A DNA stretch of 9,941 bases from Bacteroidales bacterium (GCA_025455505.1 JALOMK010000042.1:1-9941); one strand, 5' to 3'. Shown: positions 1 through 7,344, numbered from the stretch's first letter. Notes: generated by a model not told the origin, from the sequence alone. Made by a program: numbers and translations.

Positions 1-114
1 GCTTGTTCCGTCACCTGCAGGTCCACGCCACCCCGGCCAGTTTTGTGACCTGCAAAACAAACTACTGAAAACTGTCAGTATTATAATAATGAATATACTC
101 CTCAGGTTGTTCAT
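1..114 (-). CDS. PQQ-like beta-propeller repeat protein, N-terminal fragment
   Basis: An open frame of 38 codons begins with ATG at 114 and runs off the left edge without a stop. The start reads MNNLRSIFIIIILTVFSSLF, a basic start followed by a hydrophobic stretch, which is a signal peptide. It is followed by NWPGWRGPAGDGTS. The pattern W-P-x-W/F-R-G-P-x-G/R-D-G-x-S is the well-known first strand of secreted PQQ-like (BamB-like) beta-propeller proteins, common in Bacteroidota and Planctomycetes. The protein is therefore probably exported to the periplasm or surface. Whether it binds PQQ or is a structural or hydrolase-associated propeller cannot be told, because over 90 percent of a usual 400-residue protein lies outside the window. 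It is the last visible gene of the minus-strand operon, 35 bp after the small protein ending at 150. Recognition rests on one short motif plus the signal peptide. Confidence 0.8.
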   Translation of the reverse strand, partial: MNNLRSIFIIIILTVFSSLFCRSQNWPGWRGPAGDGTS

Positions 115-149
115 CTGATTAAATCAATTAACTGTGCTGTACAAATCTC

Positions 150-350
150 TCAGACTTTCTTCATAGCCTTCTGCAGCTCCTGGACATCATGTGCCAGGTT
201 TGTCAGCAGCTTGTGATTCTGGTCGGCAAAGCGTGCTGTGACATACTGAATATAGAGATCCATATTGTCCTCCACATTGCTGAATCCGGTATCCTTCATA
301 AAATCAGACCTGAAATCGTTGAACCTGTTTGTTGTGCTTATGAATGCCAT
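150..350 (-). CDS. Small hypothetical protein, 66 aa
   Basis: A 66-residue frame sits between the C45 hydrolase gene (stop at 387) and the PQQ-like gene (start at 114), same strand, with gaps of 36 and 35 bp. I do not recognise the family. There is no signal peptide or membrane segment. The second half, about residues 30-65, is rich in Leu, Gln, Lys and Asp spaced like an amphipathic helix, ending AHDVQELQKAMKKV, so a helical or short coiled-coil fold is plausible. No Shine-Dalgarno is present; the region before the ATG is A-rich, as is common in Bacteroidota. The frame happens to be the same as that of the upstream hydrolase, but three in-frame TGA codons (387-389, 384-386, 369-371) separate them, and the hydrolase already has its usual C-terminus, so it is not a broken tail. 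It fits the operon spacing, which favours a real gene, but coding evidence is modest. Confidence 0.5.
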   Translation of the reverse strand: MAFISTTNRFNDFRSDFMKDTGFSNVEDNMDLYIQYVTARFADQNHKLLTNLAHDVQELQKAMKKV

Positions 351-386
351 ATTTTCGTTTGGTTTTATTCAATGTATATCAATTCA

Positions 387-1808
387 TCATCGTCCCGGAG
401 GAACATCAGTAAGCATCCATTGCCGGGCCGGCATGTCGATCAGGTATTCTCTCTGGAATTCGTTTTCGGGATGGGCTGCAAGGAAGCTCTCCGCGTCAAA
501 AGCCATTCCGCAGGGATGTCCCATTATTGCCCACATCTGCATGTTTGCGGCAAGGTTTCCGTCTGTCGCCTTCGACTGTACTGCGCCGGCAGCAAAAAAT
601 GCCCCCGACCAGCTGTACTCAGCAGCCCCCGATTCATCCAGGTCAATATGCCCGCAGAGCGTAAAACGACTCGGTACTTCCTGCTTTCTCTTCATATCAT
701 AATGATCGCCCATGAACGCTTTCGCTGACTCAACAGTGATCTTACCCTTGTTCTCATTCATAAGAACATCCCAGCGCAGGCGCCTGTAATATGATGAGTT
801 GACGGGCGACAGTGAATCCCAGGTAGTTTCTTCCCTTTTCAGCTTTTCATTAACAGGGAAGTTGGAACCAATGAAATATCCGTCCTTTGTCTTCTCAAGA
901 AACTGGTTTTTAAGCCCGAGTTCAAGTCTTGCAATCTCGCCAGTCTTGTTATCGCCTATCAGCCAGTCGTTCGCATAGCCACCATTGTTCCTGTCCTTCA
1001 TTATTGCCACCCACTCGTCGATTGTGGATGCATATTGTATTGCCTGCCTCGCACGAACAAATTCAGCAGTCCCGGTCGAATCAAATCCCTTGTAGTCGCT
1101 TATCGTCGTTTCGGTTACAATAAGGCCGGCACTGTTGATGTTGAAGTCATCTCCGCTGTGGATGAAACCCGGGAGAGCATCCATCACAATCCTGTGTCCT
1201 TTCTCAGGAACAATGTCGGCAATTACATTCCACCTGGCACCAATAAGGTACTCACTCCAGTTATTGTGGGCCATAACTATTTTGCCGTCATTTGTCCAAG
1301 AACCTGTTGCAGCTATGGCGCTGCAGCGCTCGGCCGGCTTGGGAGCCTCCTGTCCTTCGAGCCAGGGGACATAGTAATCGGCCATTTCAAGGAAGGAGTT
1401 TATTGCAATCATGTCTTTTACATCTATGCTGCCCTCTCCCAGCTTCGCATTCACTCCTTCGGCAATGGCAGTTATCTCTCCCTGGTATTCGGCAGGCATC
1501 TTCCTCCAGAACATCCTGAAGGCTTCATCCCTGTAGAAATCCCAGTTGCGCTTTGTCATCTTTTCATTCCTTACAGCCATGGCTCCCCGAAGGTCAATAA
1601 TCTCCTTTGCAAGAAGATAACCATGCTGGTAACCTATTACTTCAGGTGTCCCTTCCAGATGCACAAGTATCCACCCGTTGCTTTCGCTTCTTGTGGCTCC
1701 TGCCATTTTCTCCTCATGCGAAAGAGCCTTTTTTGTGTTTCCGCTGTTGCAGCCAGCACCAACAAGCACGAGCAGCAGCAATACAATAAACCGGTTCAAT
1801 GTTTTCAT
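387..1808 (-). CDS. C45 / phospholipase B-like Ntn hydrolase, lipoprotein
   Basis: A 473-residue protein with an N-terminal signal peptide ending GAGC (Cys20), so probably a lipoprotein, although Gly at -3 is not the ideal lipobox residue. The core matches the C45 acyltransferase / phospholipase B-like group of N-terminal-nucleophile amidohydrolases. Residues 160-184 carry ERCSAIAATG, then TNDGKIVMAHNNW, which is the Cys-Ser nucleophile segment and the following Asn-rich strand of phospholipase B-like proteins (compare CSALI ... AHNTW in eukaryotic PLB-like proteins). Cys162 is the expected nucleophile, freed by autoproteolysis. Asn-containing FNINSAGL (222-229) and the C-terminal GHP plus aromatic stretch (431-465) also fit. 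The family hydrolyses amide or acyl bonds; the substrate here is unknown. It starts 9 bp after the GH3 stop and is followed by the 66-residue frame, so it should be co-transcribed with both. It ends with tandem TGA codons. Confidence 0.9.
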   Translation of the reverse strand: MKTLNRFIVLLLLVLVGAGCNSGNTKKALSHEEKMAGATRSESNGWILVHLEGTPEVIGYQHGYLLAKEIIDLRGAMAVRNEKMTKRNWDFYRDEAFRMFWRKMPAEYQGEITAIAEGVNAKLGEGSIDVKDMIAINSFLEMADYYVPWLEGQEAPKPAERCSAIAATGSWTNDGKIVMAHNNWSEYLIGARWNVIADIVPEKGHRIVMDALPGFIHSGDDFNINSAGLIVTETTISDYKGFDSTGTAEFVRARQAIQYASTIDEWVAIMKDRNNGGYANDWLIGDNKTGEIARLELGLKNQFLEKTKDGYFIGSNFPVNEKLKREETTWDSLSPVNSSYYRRLRWDVLMNENKGKITVESAKAFMGDHYDMKRKQEVPSRFTLCGHIDLDESGAAEYSWSGAFFAAGAVQSKATDGNLAANMQMWAIMGHPCGMAFDAESFLAAHPENEFQREYLIDMPARQWMLTDVPPGR

Positions 1809-1817
1809 GGATTCAGA

Positions 1818-4130
1818 TTATTTTACTTTTAGAACTGTCTTCTTCAGGTCGCCGCTGCTGGGACCTATCATTATTTCAAAATCGCCTGGCTCGCAAACAT
1901 ACCTGAGCCCGTGATCATAATATTTAAGATCTTCGGCTGAAAGAGTAAAGGTGACATCCCTGCTTTCGCCTGCCTTAAGGAAAATCCTGCTGAAACCCTT
2001 AAGCTCCTTTACAGGTCTTGTTGACGTGCTGTATACATCCCTGATGTAGAGCTGAACCACCTCGCTGCCATCACGTTCGCCCGTGTTTGTGACCTTTATT
2101 CCGGCCGTTACGCTGCCCGACATATCCATTTCACTAGCGGATATGTTCATATCTCCGTAACTGAAGGTTGTATAGCTGAGACCATAGCCAAAGGGGTAAA
2201 GAGGAGCATTAATGACATCGAGATAATTGCTTCTGAACCTTGCATAGGTCTCGTACTCGCCATGAGGGCGGCCCGTATTTTTATGATTGTAGAACAGGGG
2301 TATCTGTCCTGTATTCCTGGGGAATGTTGTCGTCAGCTTCCCGGAAGGGTTGACATCTCCGAAAAGAATGTCCGCAATTGCGCTTCCCGCCTCCGAACCG
2401 GGGAACCAGGCATTCAGAATTGCCGGAACATTTTCAGCTTCCCATGAAAGCAAGAGCGGCCTGCCTGTAAAGAGTACCAGCACAACAGGTTTTCCGGTGG
2501 CAACAAGTGCACTAAGAAGTTCCTTCTGCGGTTCAGGGATTGACGGGTCGGAACGTGAGGCGCCCTCACCGTTCATATTATAGTTCTCCCCGAGTGCTGC
2601 GATTATTACGTCTGAATTCCCTGCCACTGCCAAAGCTTCTTTTAGCAGGGTTTCGGGAGAACGGTCATGCACAGGCTTGATCTTCATCCCCGGGATGACA
2701 AATCCCATCATTCCGTTAAGCTTCACCTCAAGAAGTGAATCAGCAACTATGTCACTGCCTTTTGCGTACCTGACTGTGCCCTTGTTCCCCACTGCAACCT
2801 GGAGTCCCTGTAAAAGGGAGACAGACTGGTCGCCACGGCCGGTGATCGACCAGGTACCAGGCATCTCGGATGCGGCATCGCCCAACGGTCCGATCAATGC
2901 TATCCTGCCCTCCTTCCTGAGGGGAAGCAGGCCTTTCTCGTTCCTTAGCAGGACCATGCTCTCGCCGGCAACTTTTCTCGAGAATGAACGGTTATCTTCA
3001 CTGAAAAGCTCCCTGGCAGCAAGTTCCTCGTTGCAGAACCTGTAAGGATCTTCAAATAGCCCGAGTTCATATTTTGCAGTAAGAATTCTGCGGCAGGCCC
3101 GGTCTATTATTTCTTCTGATATTTTACCCTCATCAAGTGATTTTTTGAGAGTCTGGGTAAAGGCTTCGCTCACCATGTCCATCTCGATCCCTGCTTCAAG
3201 TGCTCTCGCGGCAACAGTCTGCAGGTCGCCGATACCATGGTTAACCATTTCTGAGATTCCCGTGTAGTCGCTTACAATAAATCCGCCGAAGCCCCATTCC
3301 TTCCTCAGCACCTCGTCGAGAAGGTAGTTGTTTGCAGTTGCAGGTATTCCCTCAAACTCGTTGAACGAAGCCATGAAGCTTCCGGCACCCTGGTCGGAGG
3401 CTGCCTTGTACGGCAGCATGAACTCATTCATAATACGCTGCCGGCTCATGTCGACAGTATTGTAATCGCGGCCCGCCTCAGCGCCTCCGTACAGAGCATA
3501 ATGTTTAACGCAGGCCATAACCCTCCCGGGTTGAAGCAGATCATTATCCCGGCCCTGGTAGCCCCTGACCATGGCCCTGGCAATCTCAGCGCCAAGAAAT
3601 GGATCCTCTCCCGCTCCTTCTGCAATACGTCCCCATCTTGGATCACGGGAGATGTCGACCATAGGGCTGAACACCCAGTTTATTCCATCCATGCCTGCCT
3701 CACTGGCTGACATCCTGGCCACTTCTTCCACCAGGGCCGTGTCCCAGCTTGTCGAAATTGCAAGGGGGATTGGAAATGTGGTCTCGTATCCATGTATCAC
3801 ATCGAGTCCGAAAAGCAGGGGGATATGAAGGCGGCTCATCTCGACTGCTATCTTTTGCATTTCGCGGATCTTCGCTGCACCTTTGACTCCAAAGACACCG
3901 CCGATCTCCCCCCTGGCTATCCTCCTTTCGAGAGGGCTGAGTGAATCCGTTTTCGCCTCGCCTGCAACGAAGCTGGCTCCAACAGGGAGATTAAGCTGCC
4001 CGATCTTTTCTTCAAGCGTCATCTTCGTCATGAGCCTGTCAATGAAAGAGTCCATTTCAGAGGCCTTCCTGCCGCATGATACAAGAGAAAGCACAACCAG
4101 GATCAGTGCCGGAATTATCAATCTTTTCAT
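1818..4130 (-). CDS. bglX: Beta-glucosidase, glycoside hydrolase family 3 (BglX type), lipoprotein
   Basis: A 770-residue GH3 enzyme that would release terminal beta-linked glucose (or a related sugar) from oligosaccharides. I choose the ATG at 4130 rather than the one at 4166 because MKRLIIPALILVVLSLVSC is a clean lipoprotein signal with an LVSC lipobox (Cys19); the longer start would add 12 residues before it. The TIM barrel (about 25-370) holds GLDVIHG (108-114), the substrate-binding KHY (209-211) and the nucleophile Asp288 in GGFIVSDY. The alpha/beta sandwich (about 390-600) holds GENYNMNGEGASRSD (514-528); Glu522 is the likely acid/base by comparison with plant GH3 enzymes. A fibronectin-III-like domain closes the protein (about 670-770). 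Length and domain order are normal for BglX. It likely acts in the periplasm or on an outer-membrane leaflet and is the first gene of the minus-strand operon. The 127-bp gap upstream shows no convincing promoter. Confidence 0.96.
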   Translation of the reverse strand: MKRLIIPALILVVLSLVSCGRKASEMDSFIDRLMTKMTLEEKIGQLNLPVGASFVAGEAKTDSLSPLERRIARGEIGGVFGVKGAAKIREMQKIAVEMSRLHIPLLFGLDVIHGYETTFPIPLAISTSWDTALVEEVARMSASEAGMDGINWVFSPMVDISRDPRWGRIAEGAGEDPFLGAEIARAMVRGYQGRDNDLLQPGRVMACVKHYALYGGAEAGRDYNTVDMSRQRIMNEFMLPYKAASDQGAGSFMASFNEFEGIPATANNYLLDEVLRKEWGFGGFIVSDYTGISEMVNHGIGDLQTVAARALEAGIEMDMVSEAFTQTLKKSLDEGKISEEIIDRACRRILTAKYELGLFEDPYRFCNEELAARELFSEDNRSFSRKVAGESMVLLRNEKGLLPLRKEGRIALIGPLGDAASEMPGTWSITGRGDQSVSLLQGLQVAVGNKGTVRYAKGSDIVADSLLEVKLNGMMGFVIPGMKIKPVHDRSPETLLKEALAVAGNSDVIIAALGENYNMNGEGASRSDPSIPEPQKELLSALVATGKPVVLVLFTGRPLLLSWEAENVPAILNAWFPGSEAGSAIADILFGDVNPSGKLTTTFPRNTGQIPLFYNHKNTGRPHGEYETYARFRSNYLDVINAPLYPFGYGLSYTTFSYGDMNISASEMDMSGSVTAGIKVTNTGERDGSEVVQLYIRDVYSTSTRPVKELKGFSRIFLKAGESRDVTFTLSAEDLKYYDHGLRYVCEPGDFEIMIGPSSGDLKKTVLKVK

Positions 4131-4257
4131 ATCATACGATATTGATTCAACAGTAATATTAAACAAAAAAGTTCAGGTTGAAAAGAGAAACAATGCAAGG
4201 TGTCGTCAAGTCTGTATCCCGGAGTTCCTTTAAATTAAACCTGGCAAGCCTCAACTG

Positions 4258-5505
4258 CTAACGGAAGAGTATCCAGGCAACAATCAGTGTAACAACTATA
4301 TTGAAGACCTGTGCAATTATGAAGGCCCATGCAGGCCTTCCGTTGCCTGTCTTTACAAGCACCGAAAGGTCAGTCTCGAGGCCTATGCCAACGAATGCAA
4401 ACGCAAAAAAGGCAGTCTGTACAGTCTTCAGGTAGTCCTTTGTTGCGGCAACCTGCCCGGGGCTTACGAAAAATGAAAATATTAGCGAAGCGGCAATAAA
4501 CCCGAGGACGAACTTGGGAAACCTTTCCCATATCAGGCCGAAGTTCACATTTTGCGCTGACCCTGCCATTCCTTTCCTGTTCTTAAAAACCCAGAAGACC
4601 GATATTCCCACAGCCGCGAAACCGATAAGCACATTCTGTGAAAACTTAACTATCGTGCTGAACTTAAGAGCCTCGTCACCCAGGAGGGTCCCTGATGCAA
4701 CTACCGCACCTGAGGTATCAATTGTCCCTCCTACCCATGCTCCCGCCTGGGCAGGGTTCAGGCCAAGGTATTTTGCAGCCAGCGGCATAAGGATAAGCAT
4801 TGGAAGGGCTACTATGAGTACAAGGCTTACAACGTAGGAAAGCTTCTTCCCGTCTCCCTTTATGGCGCCTGCAGTGGCTATTGCAGCCGAAACGCCGCAT
4901 ATCGAAACAGCACTCGAAAGCATGAAGGCCATTTCATCGTCGACTTTCAGCTTCTTGGCTATCCAGTAGGCAAAAAACCACACAGCAAGCACAACAATCA
5001 CTGCCTGTAAAAGACCCAGAGAGCCGGCTTTCATTATGTCACCGAAAATAACCCCGCTGCCCAGGATCACAAGACCCGTCTTGATGAAAAATTCAGTGTG
5101 CAGGTTATCCCTCATCCAGGCTGGAAAGCCGAAGATGCTTCTAATAAGTATTCCTGTAAGCAGAGCAAAAATAACATACTCAAAACCCGTATCCTTAACT
5201 GACTTATTGCCCGAAATCCACTGGCTTACCACGCTCAGTAAGAATACAAGCATACAGGCGCCGATGAATGTCATGAAATTATGTTTCTTCATGAAAAACG
5301 TCAGCAAGCCCGCCACTATAAGCACCATCAGCATAGCTGCAAGACCGGAGAGACTTTTAGTATCAGTAATGAAATTTGCAATGTTTCCGGTATCTGTCCA
5401 GGCGAACATGGGAGCAGCGAAGAAATACCCTCCCCAGGCGGTGAGAATGACTGCCAGGCCTGCAATGAATGCCAGCCAGTCCTCGTTTTTCAGAATTTTG
5501 TCCAT
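4258..5505 (-). CDS. yeiH: YeiH-family putative sulfate exporter
   Basis: A 415-residue integral membrane protein, with about ten or eleven hydrophobic helices, of the YeiH (UPF0324) family annotated as putative sulfate exporters. Family marks are SAVSICGVSAAIA and GAWVGGTIDTSGAVVASG, the paired conserved Gly-rich segments of this fold, and the C-terminal GLETDLSVL stretch. The function is predicted for the family rather than proven here. I choose the ATG at 5505 (MDKILKNEDWLAFIAG); an ATG at 5526 would add seven residues but overlaps a promoter-like TACATTTG octamer. The gene lies alone between the GH3 operon (127 bp downstream) and a 291-312-bp non-coding gap upstream that holds a hairpin, a candidate promoter and tandem repeats. 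Transcription may come from that distal promoter through the hairpin or from a near promoter at 5512-5519. Confidence 0.93.
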   Translation of the reverse strand: MDKILKNEDWLAFIAGLAVILTAWGGYFFAAPMFAWTDTGNIANFITDTKSLSGLAAMLMVLIVAGLLTFFMKKHNFMTFIGACMLVFLLSVVSQWISGNKSVKDTGFEYVIFALLTGILIRSIFGFPAWMRDNLHTEFFIKTGLVILGSGVIFGDIMKAGSLGLLQAVIVVLAVWFFAYWIAKKLKVDDEMAFMLSSAVSICGVSAAIATAGAIKGDGKKLSYVVSLVLIVALPMLILMPLAAKYLGLNPAQAGAWVGGTIDTSGAVVASGTLLGDEALKFSTIVKFSQNVLIGFAAVGISVFWVFKNRKGMAGSAQNVNFGLIWERFPKFVLGFIAASLIFSFFVSPGQVAATKDYLKTVQTAFFAFAFVGIGLETDLSVLVKTGNGRPAWAFIIAQVFNIVVTLIVAWILFR

Positions 5506-5511
5506 CACGCT

Positions 5512-5519
5512 CAAATGTA
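5512..5519 (-). promoter_or_regulatory. Candidate -7 element for the YeiH gene
   Basis: On the minus strand the octamer TACATTTG matches the Bacteroidota -7 consensus TAnnTTTG exactly. It lies only six bases before the chosen ATG at 5505, so a transcript from it would be almost leaderless. I see no TTG at the expected upstream distance for a -33 element. A chance match is quite possible. Confidence 0.3.
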
Positions 5520-5634
5520 AAACCAAAAATTAGTAAATAGCTGTCTGGCGGCGCTAAGTTATAAGAATTAATTTTATGCTTCAGCCGGAGTTTCAGATAT
5601 CATATTCAATACCGATCGTCACTGCAAGGCGGGC

Positions 5635-5680
5635 TTAAATGAAAAACAGCCTTTTGTGCAAAGGCTGTTTCCCCATTTAA
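5635..5680 (-). terminator. Strong nested hairpin, probable terminator or structured RNA
   Basis: The inner stem is a perfect 11-bp inverted repeat, AAACAGCCTTT (5644-5654) and AAAGGCTGTTT (5660-5670), with a 5-nt loop. A further 7-bp outer stem, TTAAATG (5635-5641) with CATTTAA (5674-5680), encloses it across a small aa/ccc internal loop. In minus-strand RNA the inner stem is followed by a run of five U, as in an intrinsic terminator; in the plus direction the run is shorter and followed by C. It could end the glycosyltransferase-phosphatase transcript, attenuate transcription into the YeiH gene, or be the 3' end of a short RNA. Confidence 0.7.
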
Positions 5681-5717
5681 ACAAAGTATCTGGTATAAAA
5701 AAGGCTCGTTTTAACAT
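5644..5717 (-). ncRNA. Candidate short structured RNA or attenuated leader
   Basis: If the TACATTTG octamer at 5720-5727 is a -7 element, transcription would begin near 5714 on the minus strand and reach the hairpin at 5670-5644 after about 45 bases, giving an RNA of roughly 70 nt. The segment AGCCTTT (complement of 5700-5706) can pair with the AAAGGCT arm of the terminator (minus strand, 5654-5648), in competition with the terminator stem. That would permit an antiterminator form. Everything here is inferred from sequence layout; the exact ends are guesses. Confidence 0.3.
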
Positions 5718-5719
5718 TA

Positions 5720-5727
5720 CAAATGTA
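5720..5727 (-). promoter_or_regulatory. Candidate -7 promoter element facing the YeiH gene
   Basis: The minus-strand octamer TACATTTG matches TAnnTTTG. A TTG lies 15 bp upstream (minus strand), shorter than the usual spacing of about 19, so an activator may be needed. The tandem repeats begin 24 bp from the octamer (5751), the same distance as in the second copy near 7352. Confidence 0.5.
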
Positions 5728-5750
5728 ATCCTGTCATTGATACAACCCGA

Positions 5751-5787
5751 TTAGAATGAAGTTAGAAATTCATTAGAAATTCATTAA
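5751..5787. promoter_or_regulatory. Tandem 11-bp direct repeats, copy A (candidate response-regulator sites)
   Basis: On the plus strand four units begin with TTA at 5751, 5762, 5773 and 5784, exactly 11 bp apart: TTAGAATGAAG, then TTAGAAATTCA twice, then TTAA. Direct repeats on an 11-bp period are the classical binding pattern of OmpR/PhoB-family regulators, whose dimers bind head to tail on one face of DNA. A near-identical copy lies at 7376-7412 beside an OmpR-family regulator gene. The repeat itself is certain; its role is inferred. Confidence 0.75.
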
Positions 5788-5817
5788 AGCCACTGAGGCC
5801 CTCATTTCAAGGCCTGC

Positions 5818-7191
5818 TTACTCAATGAAATCAACGAGCGATGTAAAGCTTCTCTCCGATATGACCTTGTCGGCAACGAGGTTGAGTGTTTCGTTCGATG
5901 AACAGAAGGCGATCCCTATTCCGCAGTCCTTTATCATGCAGATATCATTTTCATTGTCCCCGATTGCTATAACGTTTTTTATATCAACATTATACCTTAA
6001 AGCAACCTCCCTCATTGCATTTGCCTTGCAAAAATCATGGTTGCACCTGCTTTCATTTGTCTTTATAAAAACAGAAGGCACCTTGACTTCCCCTGTTGCC
6101 ACACTGTTTGAAAATTCAAGCTCATTTGCAATTGAAAAATCGAGGTCAAACCTGTTCACAAGGTGGTTTGTGATGCAGTCATAACTGTCGCTGATGATAC
6201 CTATAATGTATCCGTTCTGCCTGAAAATTTTGATTATATTCTCAAAATTATGTGTCACCGGGATTTCGTCGACAACCTCAACAAGCTGCTTTATATTCAG
6301 CCCCTTCAGCAATCTGGCAATCAGCTTTGTTCTTGTATAGGGATTGCTGTTTTCGCTTACGATTGAGAGCAGCTTTTCACGGAATCCGAATTTACTGGCA
6401 AGCGAGGTGATGAAACTTTTATGCAGAATCGTATTGTCCATGTCAAATATCAGCATCTTTTTGAGCCCGAGGACGCTCTCCCTGATAGCAAAATCCATCT
6501 GGTCGCGGATTACCGAGATATTTCCGAGCACCTCGAGGTTTGTGTGCTTTATCATCTCAGCCCTCTTGAGGATTGCCCTCGAGACTTCCTTTGACATTTT
6601 GGCAAGTTGCTCCCACGACTGCATCCTGTTCTCTATATAGCCGATGTTTACTTCCTCTATCACCGCACCCATGGTTTGCATATCGATAAGCAAGCCCACA
6701 TCGACTCCATAGTCGTTTTCAAACACTCCTTTTGCCAGGAAGGTTTTCTTTCCGGCTATCATTCCGCTGAGGGGTTGCGAAAACCTTGCCAGTTCGGGAA
6801 ACAGAATGCCAAGAAGCGGTTTTGCCACAAGCTCGGTGACACGACCGGCCTGCCTGTTGAAACATGCCTTTACAAAATCGGCTCTTCCGCTTATCAGTGG
6901 CTCTGTAAGAACCTCCACAATATTCTTGGGATATGTTAGAATGTCAGCATCGAGATACACAACTATCTCATTTTGCGCCAGCAGCATCCCGTCGCGCATT
7001 GAGGCTCCCTTACCAAGCATTGTGCTCGTATAGATCTTCACCTTGTCGCTTCTGGCATTCCTTACAGTATTGTCGAGCGACTTATCGTCAATCACAAGAA
7101 TTTCAGTCACATTTTGTGACTTTTTAACAAGGTTGACAACCTGTGAGATTGTTGACTGCTCGTTAAGGGTTGGTATTATAACAGTTATCAT
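5818..7191 (-). CDS. Bifunctional GpgS-like glycosyltransferase / HAD-IB phosphatase
   Basis: A 457-residue cytoplasmic fusion. Residues 1-215 are a GT-A glycosyltransferase: VIIPTLNEQ (4-12), VIDDKSLDNT (33-42), GKGASMRDG, and the metal/nucleotide-binding DAD at 81-83. The stretch GRVTELVAKPLL (116-127), followed by PEL and QPLSG, then YGVDVGLLID (161-170), strongly resembles glucosyl-3-phosphoglycerate synthase (GpgS, GT81). Residues 245-457 are a HAD-IB phosphatase like phosphoserine phosphatase: motif I DMDNT with Asp250 and Asp252, motif II SDSYD (Ser334), Lys389, motif III GDNEND (411-416). The pairing suggests NDP-glucose plus 3-phosphoglycerate to glucosyl-3-phosphoglycerate, then dephosphorylation to glucosylglycerate, a compatible solute. 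The exact sugar and acceptor are inferred. The gene is divergent from the two-component genes and has a promoter candidate with tandem repeats about 155-220 bp upstream. The closest alternative is another phosphorylated acceptor. Confidence 0.92.
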   Translation of the reverse strand: MITVIIPTLNEQSTISQVVNLVKKSQNVTEILVIDDKSLDNTVRNARSDKVKIYTSTMLGKGASMRDGMLLAQNEIVVYLDADILTYPKNIVEVLTEPLISGRADFVKACFNRQAGRVTELVAKPLLGILFPELARFSQPLSGMIAGKKTFLAKGVFENDYGVDVGLLIDMQTMGAVIEEVNIGYIENRMQSWEQLAKMSKEVSRAILKRAEMIKHTNLEVLGNISVIRDQMDFAIRESVLGLKKMLIFDMDNTILHKSFITSLASKFGFREKLLSIVSENSNPYTRTKLIARLLKGLNIKQLVEVVDEIPVTHNFENIIKIFRQNGYIIGIISDSYDCITNHLVNRFDLDFSIANELEFSNSVATGEVKVPSVFIKTNESRCNHDFCKANAMREVALRYNVDIKNVIAIGDNENDICMIKDCGIGIAFCSSNETLNLVADKVISERSFTSLVDFIE

Positions 7192-7344
7192 AATTTCTTG
7201 TTTTTCAATGGTCTTCCATCCGCCTTGATTACGGCAAAAAGGAAAAGCTGTTCACCCTGCAAAAGGCAGGAAAATGTCCTGAAGAACTCCCGAAAGCCCG
7301 CATGCCATCTTTCAATCTAAACTGTTGTATATTATTTATTTATG

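Larger units (their letters stand above)
5527..5817. other. Non-coding gap between YeiH and glycosyltransferase-phosphatase genes
   Basis: No convincing gene lies here. From right to left it holds a tandem 11-bp repeat (5751-5787), a minus-strand -7 octamer inside a 14-bp palindrome (5716-5729), a 46-nt nested hairpin (5635-5680), and about 100 bp without recognisable structure before the YeiH start. The order repeat, promoter, hairpin reads as a minus-strand regulatory unit. Confidence 0.7.

Noticed and set aside
13..22. Perfect palindrome ACCTGCAGGT near the left edge
   Set aside because: It lies inside the coding start of the PQQ-like protein and is explained by the Gly-Pro-Ala-Gly codons; no partner site was seen.
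369..389. Possible read-through or selenocysteine fusion of the C45 hydrolase with the 66-residue frame, which share a frame
   Set aside because: Three in-frame TGA codons intervene and the hydrolase C-terminus is already complete for its family; no selenocysteine element seen.
189..728. Plus-strand open frame of 179 codons opposite the C45 hydrolase
   Set aside because: It is the antisense of a well-supported gene, has no recognisable motif and a composition typical of a shadow frame; the same holds for the long plus-strand frames at 1035-1832 and 5036-5533.
4131..4257. Promoter for the GH3 operon (TACTGTTG-like octamer on the minus strand)
   Set aside because: One mismatch in the core and no matching -33 element; too weak to annotate.
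5619..5717. Minus-strand frame of 32 codons starting at the predicted transcript start (MLKRAFF...)
   Set aside because: It runs straight through both arms of the strong hairpin and has no family resemblance; more likely chance than a leaderless peptide gene.
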